Source: CBDCTM01 sp965222005
GTDB taxonomy: Bacteria > Bacteroidota > Bacteroidia > Chitinophagales > Saprospiraceae
Length of the DNA stretch: 64,000 nucleotides
Direction of reading: 5' to 3'
Assembly: GCA_965222005.1 (NCBI GenBank)
Contig: OZ244935.1
Coordinates: forward strand, 4,960,001-5,024,000
In this document: positions 53,059-62,109 of the stretch, in pieces
Numbering within the stretch: position 1 is the stretch's first letter
How the letters are laid out: each line of letters begins with the position of its first letter
Made by a program: the position numbers and the translations under genes
The notes under the pieces: model-generated
Seen by the model: only the letters and a program-made list of their open reading frames with translations
What the model was told of the DNA's origin: nothing
The model's database searches: none

Positions 53059-54966
53059 ATGAAAAGACTTTACACTTACCCTCTGCCAGCCATAGTGTTG
53101 GCGCTCATTTTTTCCTGTTTTTCACAAAATCTTTTAGCCCAAAATGATGAGAATATTATTATTATTGGAAAGCTAAAGATTACTACCTCCAATAACATTG
53201 ATTGGGAAATTGACGCTATCGGTGCTAATCATGGTAAAAGAGATTATTACAACTTTGCAGGCAATTTGGTTTGGGTTGACGACGGAATTTCGGAACCCGC
53301 TGATAATGACCCCATCACCCCCATTGGACGTGTAGGATGCGATTCTTTGATTAATCCCGACGACATCAATGATAATGTAGCTTTCATCAGTCGTGGTAGC
53401 TGCGAGTTTAGTGATAAACTATTCGAAGCCCAAAAAGCTGGGGCTTTAGCTGGTATTATTTGCAATGCCGAGCCAATTGAATTAGATGTCGGGCCTGACA
53501 CCTACAATCCGGGATTGCTCATTATGGCTGGAGGTGTTCAAGCTGATTCAGTAGAAATTCCTGGCATATTTATTTCATGGGAAGATCGACAGTTTGTTAC
53601 AGAACTTTTGGAACAAGGGCCTGTTAGTGTTTCCTTTACTAAATCCTACTTACAGGATGCGGCCGTTTCTTACAGCTACAGTACGCCAATTAGTCAAGTG
53701 AGACCACTTGAGGACATACAAGTAATTGCCTGCAACTGGGATTCGCTCGATTTGTTTGATGTAGAATTTACAGCTACTATTACTGATCCTTTAGGTGGTG
53801 AAACTACTTTGACTCAACTAGTAGATACATTGTTTTCAGTTGATACGATTCGTGCTTATTCTGCAGCTGCCAATACCTCTCCGGAAATACAGGTTTATTT
53901 TGATGAATCTTACACCCCTACTGAAGTAGGCGAATACTCAGTAGTTTTTTCCGCTGCTACTAAGGATGGCAACCATTTAATGGATTCGGAAAGCCTGGTA
54001 CAAACCTTTGAAGTCTCTGACTATACTTTTTCACATGGAAAAAGTGAAATAGTACAACCGCAAGGTGTTACACTCCTATTTGATGGATATGTCAATTCTA
54101 ACGGTATTTGGAATATGGGCTCCTACTTCAGAACCGGCCCAAATCAGGGCATTGCTACGCACGGATCCTTTGCCCTTTCTAATCCCGAAGAAATGGAGCC
54201 GGGCCATGAATTCAACGTCATCCTCTACAATGCTGATTCTGATGACGATGGCACCCTCAACAATGGTGGTGCAGATGGAGTGGATGAAGATCGCTCTGAT
54301 ATTACCGCTGCTGACATAGTAGCCCTCGGCGTTCACGTAATTGATGGTTCGGAAGTAGCCAATGAAATGATTGCTGTAGAATTTGAAAGCCCGGCTCTTC
54401 TAGATCCAAATGGAATTTATCTGTTGATGGTGGAAAGCTCCGGATTCCAGTACAATAGCTTTGAACCCCCAGCCTACACAGCTACGGCTGGAGGCAATAT
54501 AGTTGACTATGCAACGGCATATGAGTTTATCAGAAGAGATGCCGGCACTGGCGAATCTGTAAATGTTTTTAACGCAGATGGTTTTGAATACTGGAATGAT
54601 GGGAGTGAAAATTTTCTACCAAGTTTTCCTCATGGCGGGCGCATGCCACTGATTCGCTTACACACAGATGGCTTCACCCCTCCCGTCAGCACCAAAGACC
54701 TGCTCATCCTCGACGAAAGCAAGTTCGAGCTCTTCCCTACCCTGACGGGCAATGAGGTGAATCTGCGCTTCGATCTGGATAAAGTATCCGACATCGTGAA
54801 GCTGCGCATCACTGACGTGAATGGTCGCCTGCTGCATGCTGCCGTTGAGCAAAATGTGCAAAACCAGACCTTTAGCTTTGATGTACACCATTACTCAGCA
54901 GGTACCTACTTCCTGAGTTTTGAAACCCGCGAAGGTGTGCGGACCAAGAAATTTGTAGTAAGGTAG
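53059..54966 (+). CDS. T9SS-secreted protein with a protease-associated (PA) domain
   Basis: A 635-residue exported protein. Signal peptide (PAIVLALIFSCFSQNLLAQ), then a PA domain: NVAFISRGSCEFSDKLFEAQKAGALAGIICN and IPGIFISWEDRQFVTELL are its two characteristic blocks (about 98-200), which normally form a lid or interaction module of subtilases and aminopeptidases. No protease domain follows here; the middle is beta-rich with an acidic Asp-rich stretch (NADSDDDGTLNNGGADGVDEDRSD, possible calcium sites), and a type-A T9SS sorting domain (LFPTLTGNEVNLRF to KKFVVR) ends it. The PA domain without an enzyme is unusual and suggests an adhesive role. Confidence 0.82.
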   Translation: MKRLYTYPLPAIVLALIFSCFSQNLLAQNDENIIIIGKLKITTSNNIDWEIDAIGANHGKRDYYNFAGNLVWVDDGISEPADNDPITPIGRVGCDSLINPDDINDNVAFISRGSCEFSDKLFEAQKAGALAGIICNAEPIELDVGPDTYNPGLLIMAGGVQADSVEIPGIFISWEDRQFVTELLEQGPVSVSFTKSYLQDAAVSYSYSTPISQVRPLEDIQVIACNWDSLDLFDVEFTATITDPLGGETTLTQLVDTLFSVDTIRAYSAAANTSPEIQVYFDESYTPTEVGEYSVVFSAATKDGNHLMDSESLVQTFEVSDYTFSHGKSEIVQPQGVTLLFDGYVNSNGIWNMGSYFRTGPNQGIATHGSFALSNPEEMEPGHEFNVILYNADSDDDGTLNNGGADGVDEDRSDITAADIVALGVHVIDGSEVANEMIAVEFESPALLDPNGIYLLMVESSGFQYNSFEPPAYTATAGGNIVDYATAYEFIRRDAGTGESVNVFNADGFEYWNDGSENFLPSFPHGGRMPLIRLHTDGFTPPVSTKDLLILDESKFELFPTLTGNEVNLRFDLDKVSDIVKLRITDVNGRLLHAAVEQNVQNQTFSFDVHHYSAGTYFLSFETREGVRTKKFVVR

Positions 54967-54988
54967 GAGGCTGTTGGTTGAAGCTAAA

Positions 54989-55032
54989 CTAAGGCTAAGG
55001 CGGGTTGTAAGAAACTTCCGCCTTAGCCTTAG
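54989..55032. terminator. Bidirectional terminator between convergent genes
   Basis: Perfect 15-bp stem CTAAGGCTAAGGCGG (54,989-55,003) and CCGCCTTAGCCTTAG (55,018-55,032) with a 14-base loop, followed by CTTTTAGTTT on the plus strand. It sits between the stop codons of the PA-domain gene and the OppDF-like gene on opposite strands. Confidence 0.85.
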
Positions 55033-55046
55033 CCTTAGCTTTTAGT

Positions 55047-56822
55047 TTATCTACCCTTCGGAATGGCTTCAATCAGCTGCCGCGTATAATCGCTTTTGGG
55101 CTGTTCATACACCTGGTCGGCATCGCCCATTTCCACTATTTTTCCATCCTTCATCACCATCATCCGGTCGCTCATGAATTTGACTACAGAAAGGTCATGT
55201 GAAATGAAAATGTAAGTCAGACCGAAGCGCTCGCGCAGCTCCATCAGCAGGTTGAGCACCTGCGCCTGCACCGATACATCCAGCGCACTCACCGACTCAT
55301 CGCACACGATAAAGCGCGGCTCCAGCGCCAGGGCGCGTGCTATACAAATGCGCTGCCGCTGCCCGCCGGAAAACTCATGCGGATAGCGATTGAAATGCTC
55401 GCTGTCCAGGCTCACCGTCTCCAACAAATCCATGACTTTCTCTTTTCTGGCCTTGTCATTGGCATGCAGCCGATGTACCTGCATAGGCTCCATGATTGCG
55501 GCGCCCACCGTCATACGGGGGTTGAGGGAGGAATAGGGATCCTGAAAAATGATCTGCATTTGCGGGCGCAGCGCCTTCATTTCGGAGGCCGATAGCCCTA
55601 TCAAATCGGTACCATCATACCACACGCGGCCAGACTGCACAGGCGTAAGCCGGACAATGGAGCGGCCCAGGGTCGTTTTGCCGCAGCCCGATTCCCCCAC
55701 CAGGCCCAGCGTTTCGCCGGGATACACCTCAAAGCTCACATTATTCACCGCTTTGATATAACTAAGCGGTTTTCCAAAGAAGTTTTTCTTTTCAGGAAAC
55801 CAACAGTTTAGCTCCTCCACTTTCAGCAGGGGACTTTGAGCCTGCAATTTCGCCTGGCGAGCTTGCTGGGCCGCTGGAAGTACTTTTTGCTCCTCAATTA
55901 CCGAAGCAACCGATTGCTGTTTTTCACTCAGCTGCCAGGCACCGTCTGCCGACTGGCGAGCCTCCATAAAATCGGCCACTACGGGCAGCCTTTTCAGGCG
56001 GTAGCCGAGCGGCGGGCGGCAGGCGAGCAGGCCCTTGGTATAGGGATGCTGCGGCGACTGGAAAAGCTGTGCCACCGGCCCTTCTTCTACTATCTTGCCT
56101 TTGTACATAACGGCCACCCGATCGGCAATTTCAGCGATCACGCCCAGGTCGTGGGTGATGAAGATAACAGAAGCGCCGATTGCTGCTTTCAGCTCATTCA
56201 TGAGGCCCAGTATGCGCTTTTGCACCGTCACATCAAGGGCAGTGGTAGGCTCATCGGCAATGAGCAGGCGCGGCGAATTGGCCAGCGCCATAGCGATCAT
56301 CACGCGCTGCTTCTGGCCGCCGGATATTTGATGCGGATAGGCTTGAAAGATACGCTCCGGGTCGGGAAGTTGTACCTGTTCAAACAAATTGAGGGCTTGC
56401 TGTTTGGCGACCGTCTTACTGACTTTTTGATGAATTAAAATAGCCTCTACCACTTGATGGCCGCAGCGAAATACAGGATTGAGTGAAGTCATGGGCTCCT
56501 GAAAGATCATGGCGATTTCATTGCCGCGATACCGGCGCATTTCTTCATCAGGCAGCTCCAGCAAATTGGCCGCCTGGCCATCGGCTCTGCTAAACCAGAT
56601 TTCCCCACCCGCAATGTAGCCGGGTGGCTGGGGAACCAGCCGCATGATGGAGAGCGAGCTGACCGACTTGCCCGAGCCCGACTCACCGACTATGCCCAAT
56701 GTTTCGCCCGCTTTCACGCTAAAGCTAATGCCATCCACCGCTTTTACCAACTGCTCCTCGCTACGAAAGTAGGTTTGGAGCTGATTCACTTGCAGAAGAT
56801 CGCTTCGATTCATAATGGACAC
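55047..56822 (-). CDS. Fused OppD-OppF-type dipeptide/oligopeptide ABC ATPase
   Basis: Two ATP-binding domains in one 591-residue chain, as in GsiA/YejF, powering peptide or nickel-peptide import. First domain: Walker A GIVGESGSGKSVSSLSI, signature ISGGQKQRVMIAMAL, Walker B LLIADEPTTALDV. Second domain: Walker A GLVGESGCGKTTLGRSI, signature FSGGQRQRICIARAL, Walker B FIVCDESVSALDV. Each carries the C-terminal oligopeptide extension (CRPPLG, with the Cys seen in family iron-sulfur or structural sites, and PKSDYTRQLIEAIP). No permease or binding protein gene is adjacent. The start (MSIMNRSDLLQ) may be at the second Met three codons on. Confidence 0.92.
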   Translation of the reverse strand: MSIMNRSDLLQVNQLQTYFRSEEQLVKAVDGISFSVKAGETLGIVGESGSGKSVSSLSIMRLVPQPPGYIAGGEIWFSRADGQAANLLELPDEEMRRYRGNEIAMIFQEPMTSLNPVFRCGHQVVEAILIHQKVSKTVAKQQALNLFEQVQLPDPERIFQAYPHQISGGQKQRVMIAMALANSPRLLIADEPTTALDVTVQKRILGLMNELKAAIGASVIFITHDLGVIAEIADRVAVMYKGKIVEEGPVAQLFQSPQHPYTKGLLACRPPLGYRLKRLPVVADFMEARQSADGAWQLSEKQQSVASVIEEQKVLPAAQQARQAKLQAQSPLLKVEELNCWFPEKKNFFGKPLSYIKAVNNVSFEVYPGETLGLVGESGCGKTTLGRSIVRLTPVQSGRVWYDGTDLIGLSASEMKALRPQMQIIFQDPYSSLNPRMTVGAAIMEPMQVHRLHANDKARKEKVMDLLETVSLDSEHFNRYPHEFSGGQRQRICIARALALEPRFIVCDESVSALDVSVQAQVLNLLMELRERFGLTYIFISHDLSVVKFMSDRMMVMKDGKIVEMGDADQVYEQPKSDYTRQLIEAIPKGR

Positions 56823-57070
56823 CTGGTTGGTAAGTTGGATACTTTTGACTCAATTGGCTGAAATAAGCTAAATAAATTCAATATTTCACAAAAATTGGAA
56901 AGTTAATTGCCGTAATTTGTGTTAGAACTGATTTGCACTTTTCTAATGGTTTAAATCAGTTTCCGGTACTTTGGCATCTTGAGTTAATTTTTCACACCAA
57001 ATCCAGCATGTTTACTTTCAATCGAAGCACCGAGGCAATATTCCAAACCTCATAGTCAAACTATAATCCA

Positions 57071-59356
57071 ATGAAAAAGCTTTTTACCCTTTTATTGATT
57101 TTCCCATTTTTAACGATCCAAGCCCAGGATCCGGCCCTCGATATGAGCCTGCTCGACAATTGGGCGGTTGATACGCTCCCTGCATCCGGAAGTATAAAAT
57201 ACAATGAAGTTTGGGGTTATACCGACTGTCAAGGCAGAGAGTTTGCCATAGTGGGCTCCGCCGCTTATGTACATTTCCTTGATGTGTCTGATCCTCAGCA
57301 AGTCAAGGAACTGGCCAGTTTTGAAGGAGGGCAGGTCACTGTTTGGCGGGATATGAAAACCTATCGGGATCGCGCGTATGCCGTGTCCGACAATACTTCG
57401 GAAGGTTTGATGGTATTCGACATGAGCCAGCTACCCGATACGGTCATCAAAACCTATCATTCCAACGAATTTTTCAATAAATCTCACAATATTTTCATCG
57501 ATGAGCTCAACGGTCGGCTATATGCAGCCGGTACCAATACCGCCAATATGGTAGTACTGGACATTGCCACCAATCCTGATCAGCCCACTTTGCTGGCCAG
57601 TGTAAGCCTGCCTGGCGGCGAATATGTACATGATGTGTATGTAAGAGATCATATCGCCTATTGTTCTCATGGATACAATGGATTTTACGTTTGGGATTTT
57701 GCCAATCCCACTGCTCCGGTACGAAAGGCACATGTCATAACAGGAGGCTACAACCACAGCAGTTGGGTGACCGACAACGGCCAATATGCCATTTATGCGG
57801 AAGAAGTTCCCATTGGTATGCCGCTGGGCATGATCGATTTGAGCGATGTGGCAAATGGCGAAATCGAGATTGTCAACACCTTTAAATTCCCCTTGCTCGC
57901 TCCGGCTGATGAGAACAACCGCCCTCACAATCCCTTCATCAGAGGCCGGTACGCCATCGTTTCCTATTATCACGACGGCCTTCAAATTATCGATATCAAC
58001 GACCCGCTCGATCCTACCCTGAAGGCTTATTATGATACCCATGACAATACTGCGTACAGTGGTTACGCGGGAGCCTGGGGTACGTATCCATTCTTAGGAT
58101 CCGGCAATTTGCTGGTATCAGATATGGCCAGAGGGCTGTTCGTTCTTCGGGCCGATAGCTTAAGCCTGGCTCCCGTAGAGGTGGATAGCGATCCGGATGT
58201 AAGCATCGAGCTGCTTGGCTTGAATCCGTTTTGCGAAGGCAGTAGCACGACCCTGGCCATAGCGGATGGTGCCAAAGCCTATCAATGGTACAAAGATGGG
58301 CAGGCCATCAGCGGAGCTACGGGAAATGAGCTGGAAGTCAATGAAATTGGGCAATATTGGGTGGTGGCAAGCAATGGCCGCTGTGAAAACACCTCAGAGA
58401 TGATGGATATTTCCTCTACCCCTCTACCCGATCTGTCCCAGCTACCTACTGGCAATTTCGACCTTTGTGATGGCCTTGAAATGCTCATTGAGGCACCTGA
58501 CACCTTTGATTTTTATATTTGGAAAAAGGATGGGACTGTGCTGCCGGAGGATGGTAACAGCCTGGTTATTGGCGAATCGGGCCTCTATACCTTGACCGCC
58601 TTTTTGAATGGCTGCTCCTCGGTTTCAGATGATATCATCATTACTGTGAATGAGCTGCCGGATGTTTCCTTCAGCCTTTCGGACACCGTTTTTTGCCAGG
58701 GAACTCCCGTTGTTTTGGAGGTACCTCAGGGAGCAGATAGCTACGAGTGGTTTAGGGATGGTGCCAGCCTGAACCAGTTTGGCCATTCTATTGAAACAGA
58801 TGTGAGTGGTCTGTATCACGTAATTGCCACCAGCCAAAACTGTGAAAATCAGTCTTCCGAAATGGAGTTGACATTCAATGAGCCAGTGGTCCCGGTAATT
58901 TCAGCGAATGGCAATGAGTTGAGCAGCACAGCTGCCCTTAGCTACCAATGGTACCTGGCCGGAACGCTAATACCCGGCGCGGTGCAGCCAAGCTATCAGG
59001 CTACCGAGAGCGGGCTGTATCAGGTCACCACGATCGATGACAACGGATGTCAGGCCAGCTCCGAGGAGTTTGAGCTCATCATCACGGGGGCTGAAAGTAT
59101 TGAAAACACAGGTGTTTGGAGCATCTCCCCCAATCCGGCAAAAGATGAGTTGCAATTCAGTATTGAGCTGGAGCGGCCAGCCAGCCTGGAGCTACACTTA
59201 CTGGATGTGAGCGGCAGGGAAGTATTGACATGGCCTGCACTGACCGCCCGGCAAGTTGAGCAGCGCTTGCCTATTTCGGGCTTGAGCAGCGGCCTATATT
59301 TTGTCAAACTGAAGGTCGATGAGAAGGTCGTAATCACCAAATTGGTAAAGGAATAG
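57071..59356 (+). CDS. T9SS-secreted choice-of-anchor-B family protein (LVIVD propeller)
   Basis: A 761-residue exported protein. The signal peptide (LFTLLLIFPFLTIQAQ) is followed by the choice-of-anchor-B region with LVIVD-type blades (LDVSDPQQVKELASF, VYVRDHIAYCSHGYNGFYVWDFANP, GLQIIDINDPLDPTLKAYYD). After about residue 375 come Ig-like/PKD-type repeats marked by YQWYKDGQAISGATGNELEV, YIWKKDGTVLPEDGN and YEWFRDGASLNQFGH, then a type-A T9SS domain (ISPNPAKDELQFSI to ITKLVKE). Such proteins are cell-surface or secreted in Bacteroidota; their function is unknown, probably binding or adhesion. Confidence 0.87.
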   Translation: MKKLFTLLLIFPFLTIQAQDPALDMSLLDNWAVDTLPASGSIKYNEVWGYTDCQGREFAIVGSAAYVHFLDVSDPQQVKELASFEGGQVTVWRDMKTYRDRAYAVSDNTSEGLMVFDMSQLPDTVIKTYHSNEFFNKSHNIFIDELNGRLYAAGTNTANMVVLDIATNPDQPTLLASVSLPGGEYVHDVYVRDHIAYCSHGYNGFYVWDFANPTAPVRKAHVITGGYNHSSWVTDNGQYAIYAEEVPIGMPLGMIDLSDVANGEIEIVNTFKFPLLAPADENNRPHNPFIRGRYAIVSYYHDGLQIIDINDPLDPTLKAYYDTHDNTAYSGYAGAWGTYPFLGSGNLLVSDMARGLFVLRADSLSLAPVEVDSDPDVSIELLGLNPFCEGSSTTLAIADGAKAYQWYKDGQAISGATGNELEVNEIGQYWVVASNGRCENTSEMMDISSTPLPDLSQLPTGNFDLCDGLEMLIEAPDTFDFYIWKKDGTVLPEDGNSLVIGESGLYTLTAFLNGCSSVSDDIIITVNELPDVSFSLSDTVFCQGTPVVLEVPQGADSYEWFRDGASLNQFGHSIETDVSGLYHVIATSQNCENQSSEMELTFNEPVVPVISANGNELSSTAALSYQWYLAGTLIPGAVQPSYQATESGLYQVTTIDDNGCQASSEEFELIITGAESIENTGVWSISPNPAKDELQFSIELERPASLELHLLDVSGREVLTWPALTARQVEQRLPISGLSSGLYFVKLKVDEKVVITKLVKE

Positions 59357-59378
59357 CACAAACCATAGTAGATTTTTT

Positions 59379-59603
59379 TTAAAAAAATCTCTTCACCAGA
59401 TTGAGCAAAACACTCAGCACTATGCTGATGACGATCATGGTGGTAATGGGGAAGTAAAAATGGCTGTTTTCGCCCTCCATTTTGATGTCGCCGGGCAAAT
59501 TGCCGAACCATTGCAGTTTGTCGCTAAACAAATAGTACAGCACCCCTGCCACGATCAACAGCAGTCCGCCTATTATCAGATACTTTGCCACCGAATTGTC
59601 CAT
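59379..59603 (-). CDS. DUF2905 small membrane protein
   Basis: A 74-residue protein with two transmembrane helices (YLIIGGLLLIVAGVLYYLF, about 8-26; TTMIVISIVLSVLLNLV, about 54-70) joined by the conserved DUF2905 loop LPGDIKMEGENSHFYFPI (GDIxxE-N-FYFP). The family is widespread in bacteria and has no assigned function. The gene is complete and of typical length; it lies tail-to-tail with the T9SS gene and head-to-head with the DUF1028 gene. Confidence 0.88.
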   Translation of the reverse strand: MDNSVAKYLIIGGLLLIVAGVLYYLFSDKLQWFGNLPGDIKMEGENSHFYFPITTMIVISIVLSVLLNLVKRFF

Positions 59604-59657
59604 AATTCCTATAATTTTACATTTTCTATCTTTACGAAGATAACAACTCTCTTCACA

Positions 59658-60659
59658 ATGCGCCGCATCATGCGAATACTGACTCTATTTTTCTGTTTTT
59701 CCACTTTCCTCAACCTCAGCCCTATGCAAGCTCAAAAGCCTTATGGCGATCAGCCGCTGGCCCACACCTACTCCATCGTCGCTTTCGATTCTCTCACAGG
59801 CGATATGGGCGTGGCGGTCCAATCGCACTGGTTTTCAGTAGGGCCGCTGGTGGCTTGGGGAGAGGCAGGTGTAGGGGTAGTGGCTACGCAGTCGTTTGTC
59901 AATCCCGATTTTGGTCCGGAGGGGCTGGCCTTACTCAAAGCAGGCCACAGCCCGCAGGAAGCCATCGAGCTGTTGCTCGGCAAGGATGAGAGCCGGGCGG
60001 TACGCCAATTGGCCATTCTCAATGCCAAAGGCGTGGCGGCAGCGCATACGGGCAGCAAGTGCATCCCGATGGCAGGCCATCATGTGGGCGATGATTTTTC
60101 GGTGCAGGCCAATCTGATGCTTACCGACAAGGTGTGGGGAGCAATGGCTGCCATTTTCCGCCAAACGCGCGGCCTGCCCCTTGCCGAGCGCATGGTGGCT
60201 GCGCTGGAGGCTGCAGAAGCCGTAGGGGGCGATATTCGAGGCAAGCAATCAGCCGCGCTACTCGTGGTGAGCGGACAGCCCACAGGCAAAGTTTGGAAAG
60301 ACCGAAAGGTGGATTTGCGGGTCGAAGATCATCAACAGCCTGTACAAGAGATCAAGCGCTTGTTGCGCGTTCACAGGGCATATGAGTTTATGAATGAAGG
60401 AGATATACATATGGAAAAAGGGAATATAGACGAGGCAATGAAAGCATACCATACCGCCAGCCACCATTTCCCCGATAATCAGGAGATGAAGTTTTGGACT
60501 GCTGTGAGCCTGGTCAATAGCGGCCAAATCGATAAAGCATTGCCCATATTTGAGCGGGTTTTCAATGCCGATCATCACTGGCGTATGTTAGTACCCCGCC
60601 TCAAGGAAGTGGATTTGCTGGAAGTGAGCGATGAGGTGCTGGAACGGATATTGCGATAA
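59658..60659 (+). CDS. DUF1028 family protein, exported
   Basis: About 333 residues from ATG 59,658, where a signal peptide begins (RRIMRILTLFFCFSTFLNLSPMQAQ). A longer frame reaches to 59,460 but runs through the DUF2905 gene and is not credible. The DUF1028 domain starts HTYSIVAFDSLTGDMGVAVQSHWFSVG and continues GVGVVATQSFVNPDFGPEGLALL, GSKCIPMAGHHVGDDFSVQANLM and a Gly-rich loop, the fold of Ntn-type hydrolases with unknown substrate. A C-terminal helical, TPR-like extension (HRAYEFMNEGDIHMEKGNIDEAMKAYHTASHHFPDNQ) is added to the domain. A TATCTTTA -7-like element lies at 59,627-59,634. Confidence 0.88.
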   Translation: MRRIMRILTLFFCFSTFLNLSPMQAQKPYGDQPLAHTYSIVAFDSLTGDMGVAVQSHWFSVGPLVAWGEAGVGVVATQSFVNPDFGPEGLALLKAGHSPQEAIELLLGKDESRAVRQLAILNAKGVAAAHTGSKCIPMAGHHVGDDFSVQANLMLTDKVWGAMAAIFRQTRGLPLAERMVAALEAAEAVGGDIRGKQSAALLVVSGQPTGKVWKDRKVDLRVEDHQQPVQEIKRLLRVHRAYEFMNEGDIHMEKGNIDEAMKAYHTASHHFPDNQEMKFWTAVSLVNSGQIDKALPIFERVFNADHHWRMLVPRLKEVDLLEVSDEVLERILR

Positions 60660-60671
60660 CCCGCAACCCAC

Positions 60672-61850
60672 TCACCCCAACCGAAATACAAATTCATCGT
60701 CTTGCATTTCAATCTCCAACCGATCCCGATTTTTTAGCCAGTTAATCATTTTCGCACCTAAAAACTCCTTGCGCCAGCCCTTTTCCAGCTGTACGTCAAA
60801 ATAGTCCAAATCTGCCTTCATCTTTTTGAACTCCGAACGATTGATCACCAAATCCGGCGACATTTTGCTTTGCTGACATTTGTATCGAAGCAGCAGATTC
60901 AGCAGCTCCATGATCGTATCCTGCTGCTGGTTTTCGCGTTCTTTCACAGGAATTCTTGCCAACACTTTACGCTCAGGCACTGTAATGGGACGCTCAAAGA
61001 GTTGGTTGAAGGTATCCCAGTAATTGCGAATGACGTGATCCGGTATGCGGCGATGGTTTTTTAGCGCCCCTCTGCCCGAACCAATATGTCGAACAATAGG
61101 AGCTACCAGTTTATTTTGCAACACCATCTCCTTGGAATAATTTTTTCGCTCCGCTTCACTGCGCCGCCATTCATAGAGGCGGATCAGAAAAACCTGCTCT
61201 TTGGGAGATAAGTTGCTGATAAGGTGGGTAGAAAGGGCCTCCCGATGAGGATCCGTGATATAAAAAGCCTCCTTTTCAAAAATTTTGCATTCTTCATATA
61301 CCCACTCCAGGCGGTTCATTTCGCGGAGCTTTTTGCTCAAAGACTGCCAGATATCGTGCAGAAAAAGAACATCATCCAGCGCATATTTAACCTGCCTATT
61401 ATTGATGGGGCGGCTCTCCCAGTCGGATACCGTATAGCCCTTACGAAGGCGCACGCCTACTTCTTTTTCAACAATCTTTTGGAACGAAATCGGGTATTTG
61501 TATCCTACAAAGCCGGCTGCAATCTGCACGTCGAACAGATTCTTCGGCAACACGCCAAACTGGCTGTTGAGCAACCGATAATCATTGGCGCCGGCATGGG
61601 TGATTTTCGTCAACTTTGGTTTTTCCAGGAGCCGGAGAAAGGGATCGAGCTGCTTGAGCTTCAGACTGTCCAGCAAATAAAATCCATTTTCGGTGGCAAC
61701 CTGTATCAGGCACAAAAGAGTCGTATAGCGCTTCTCTCCTACAAATTCTGTATCAAAGCCCATCCAGCTAATCTGATCATTTTCAGCCGCAAACTGCTCC
61801 AAAGCACCCTCCTGTTCAATAAGAATGTATTGCCGGTTGTTAAAGCTCAT
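60672..61850 (-). CDS. rnd: Ribonuclease D
   Basis: 3'-5' exoribonuclease of the DEDD family that trims tRNA and other stable RNAs. A 392-residue protein with catalytic Asp and Glu in WMGFDTEFVGEKRY (DEDD motif I, about 31-44), motif II in HAGANDYRLL (about 91-100), and the final Tyr/Asp region KYALDDVLFLHDIW (about 155-168). An HRDC domain (SPKEQVFLIRLYEWRRSEAERKN onward, about 215-290) follows, as in E. coli RNase D. The start at 61,850 is the first Met in frame with the family. No strong promoter seen; it converges with the DUF1028 gene, with 12 bases between stops. Confidence 0.93.
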   Translation of the reverse strand: MSFNNRQYILIEQEGALEQFAAENDQISWMGFDTEFVGEKRYTTLLCLIQVATENGFYLLDSLKLKQLDPFLRLLEKPKLTKITHAGANDYRLLNSQFGVLPKNLFDVQIAAGFVGYKYPISFQKIVEKEVGVRLRKGYTVSDWESRPINNRQVKYALDDVLFLHDIWQSLSKKLREMNRLEWVYEECKIFEKEAFYITDPHREALSTHLISNLSPKEQVFLIRLYEWRRSEAERKNYSKEMVLQNKLVAPIVRHIGSGRGALKNHRRIPDHVIRNYWDTFNQLFERPITVPERKVLARIPVKERENQQQDTIMELLNLLLRYKCQQSKMSPDLVINRSEFKKMKADLDYFDVQLEKGWRKEFLGAKMINWLKNRDRLEIEMQDDEFVFRLG

Positions 61851-62109
61851 ATTAAAAATTTCGCTAAAGTAACGCTGTGCAAAATAACAGCTTTTTTAGC
61901 AATACTTTAACTGTCTCTGTGACTTTTTCATGCAACAAGGGTCATTATCAAAGCATCTTACCAGTACATTGGAGCAGCTCGAAGTACTGACTTTTGGCTG
62001 TTTTAAGGATGTATTCATAAACTTTTAGCGACTTTTGTTGCTCAAAACAATATAAACAGGCCCAACACCGGCGTTTTAATACCGTATATATCAAAAATCC
62101 ATTTCAAGC

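Noticed and set aside
59460..59657. A 66-codon extension at the start of the DUF1028 gene
   Set aside because: It reads antisense through the DUF2905 gene; the signal peptide begins at ATG 59,658.
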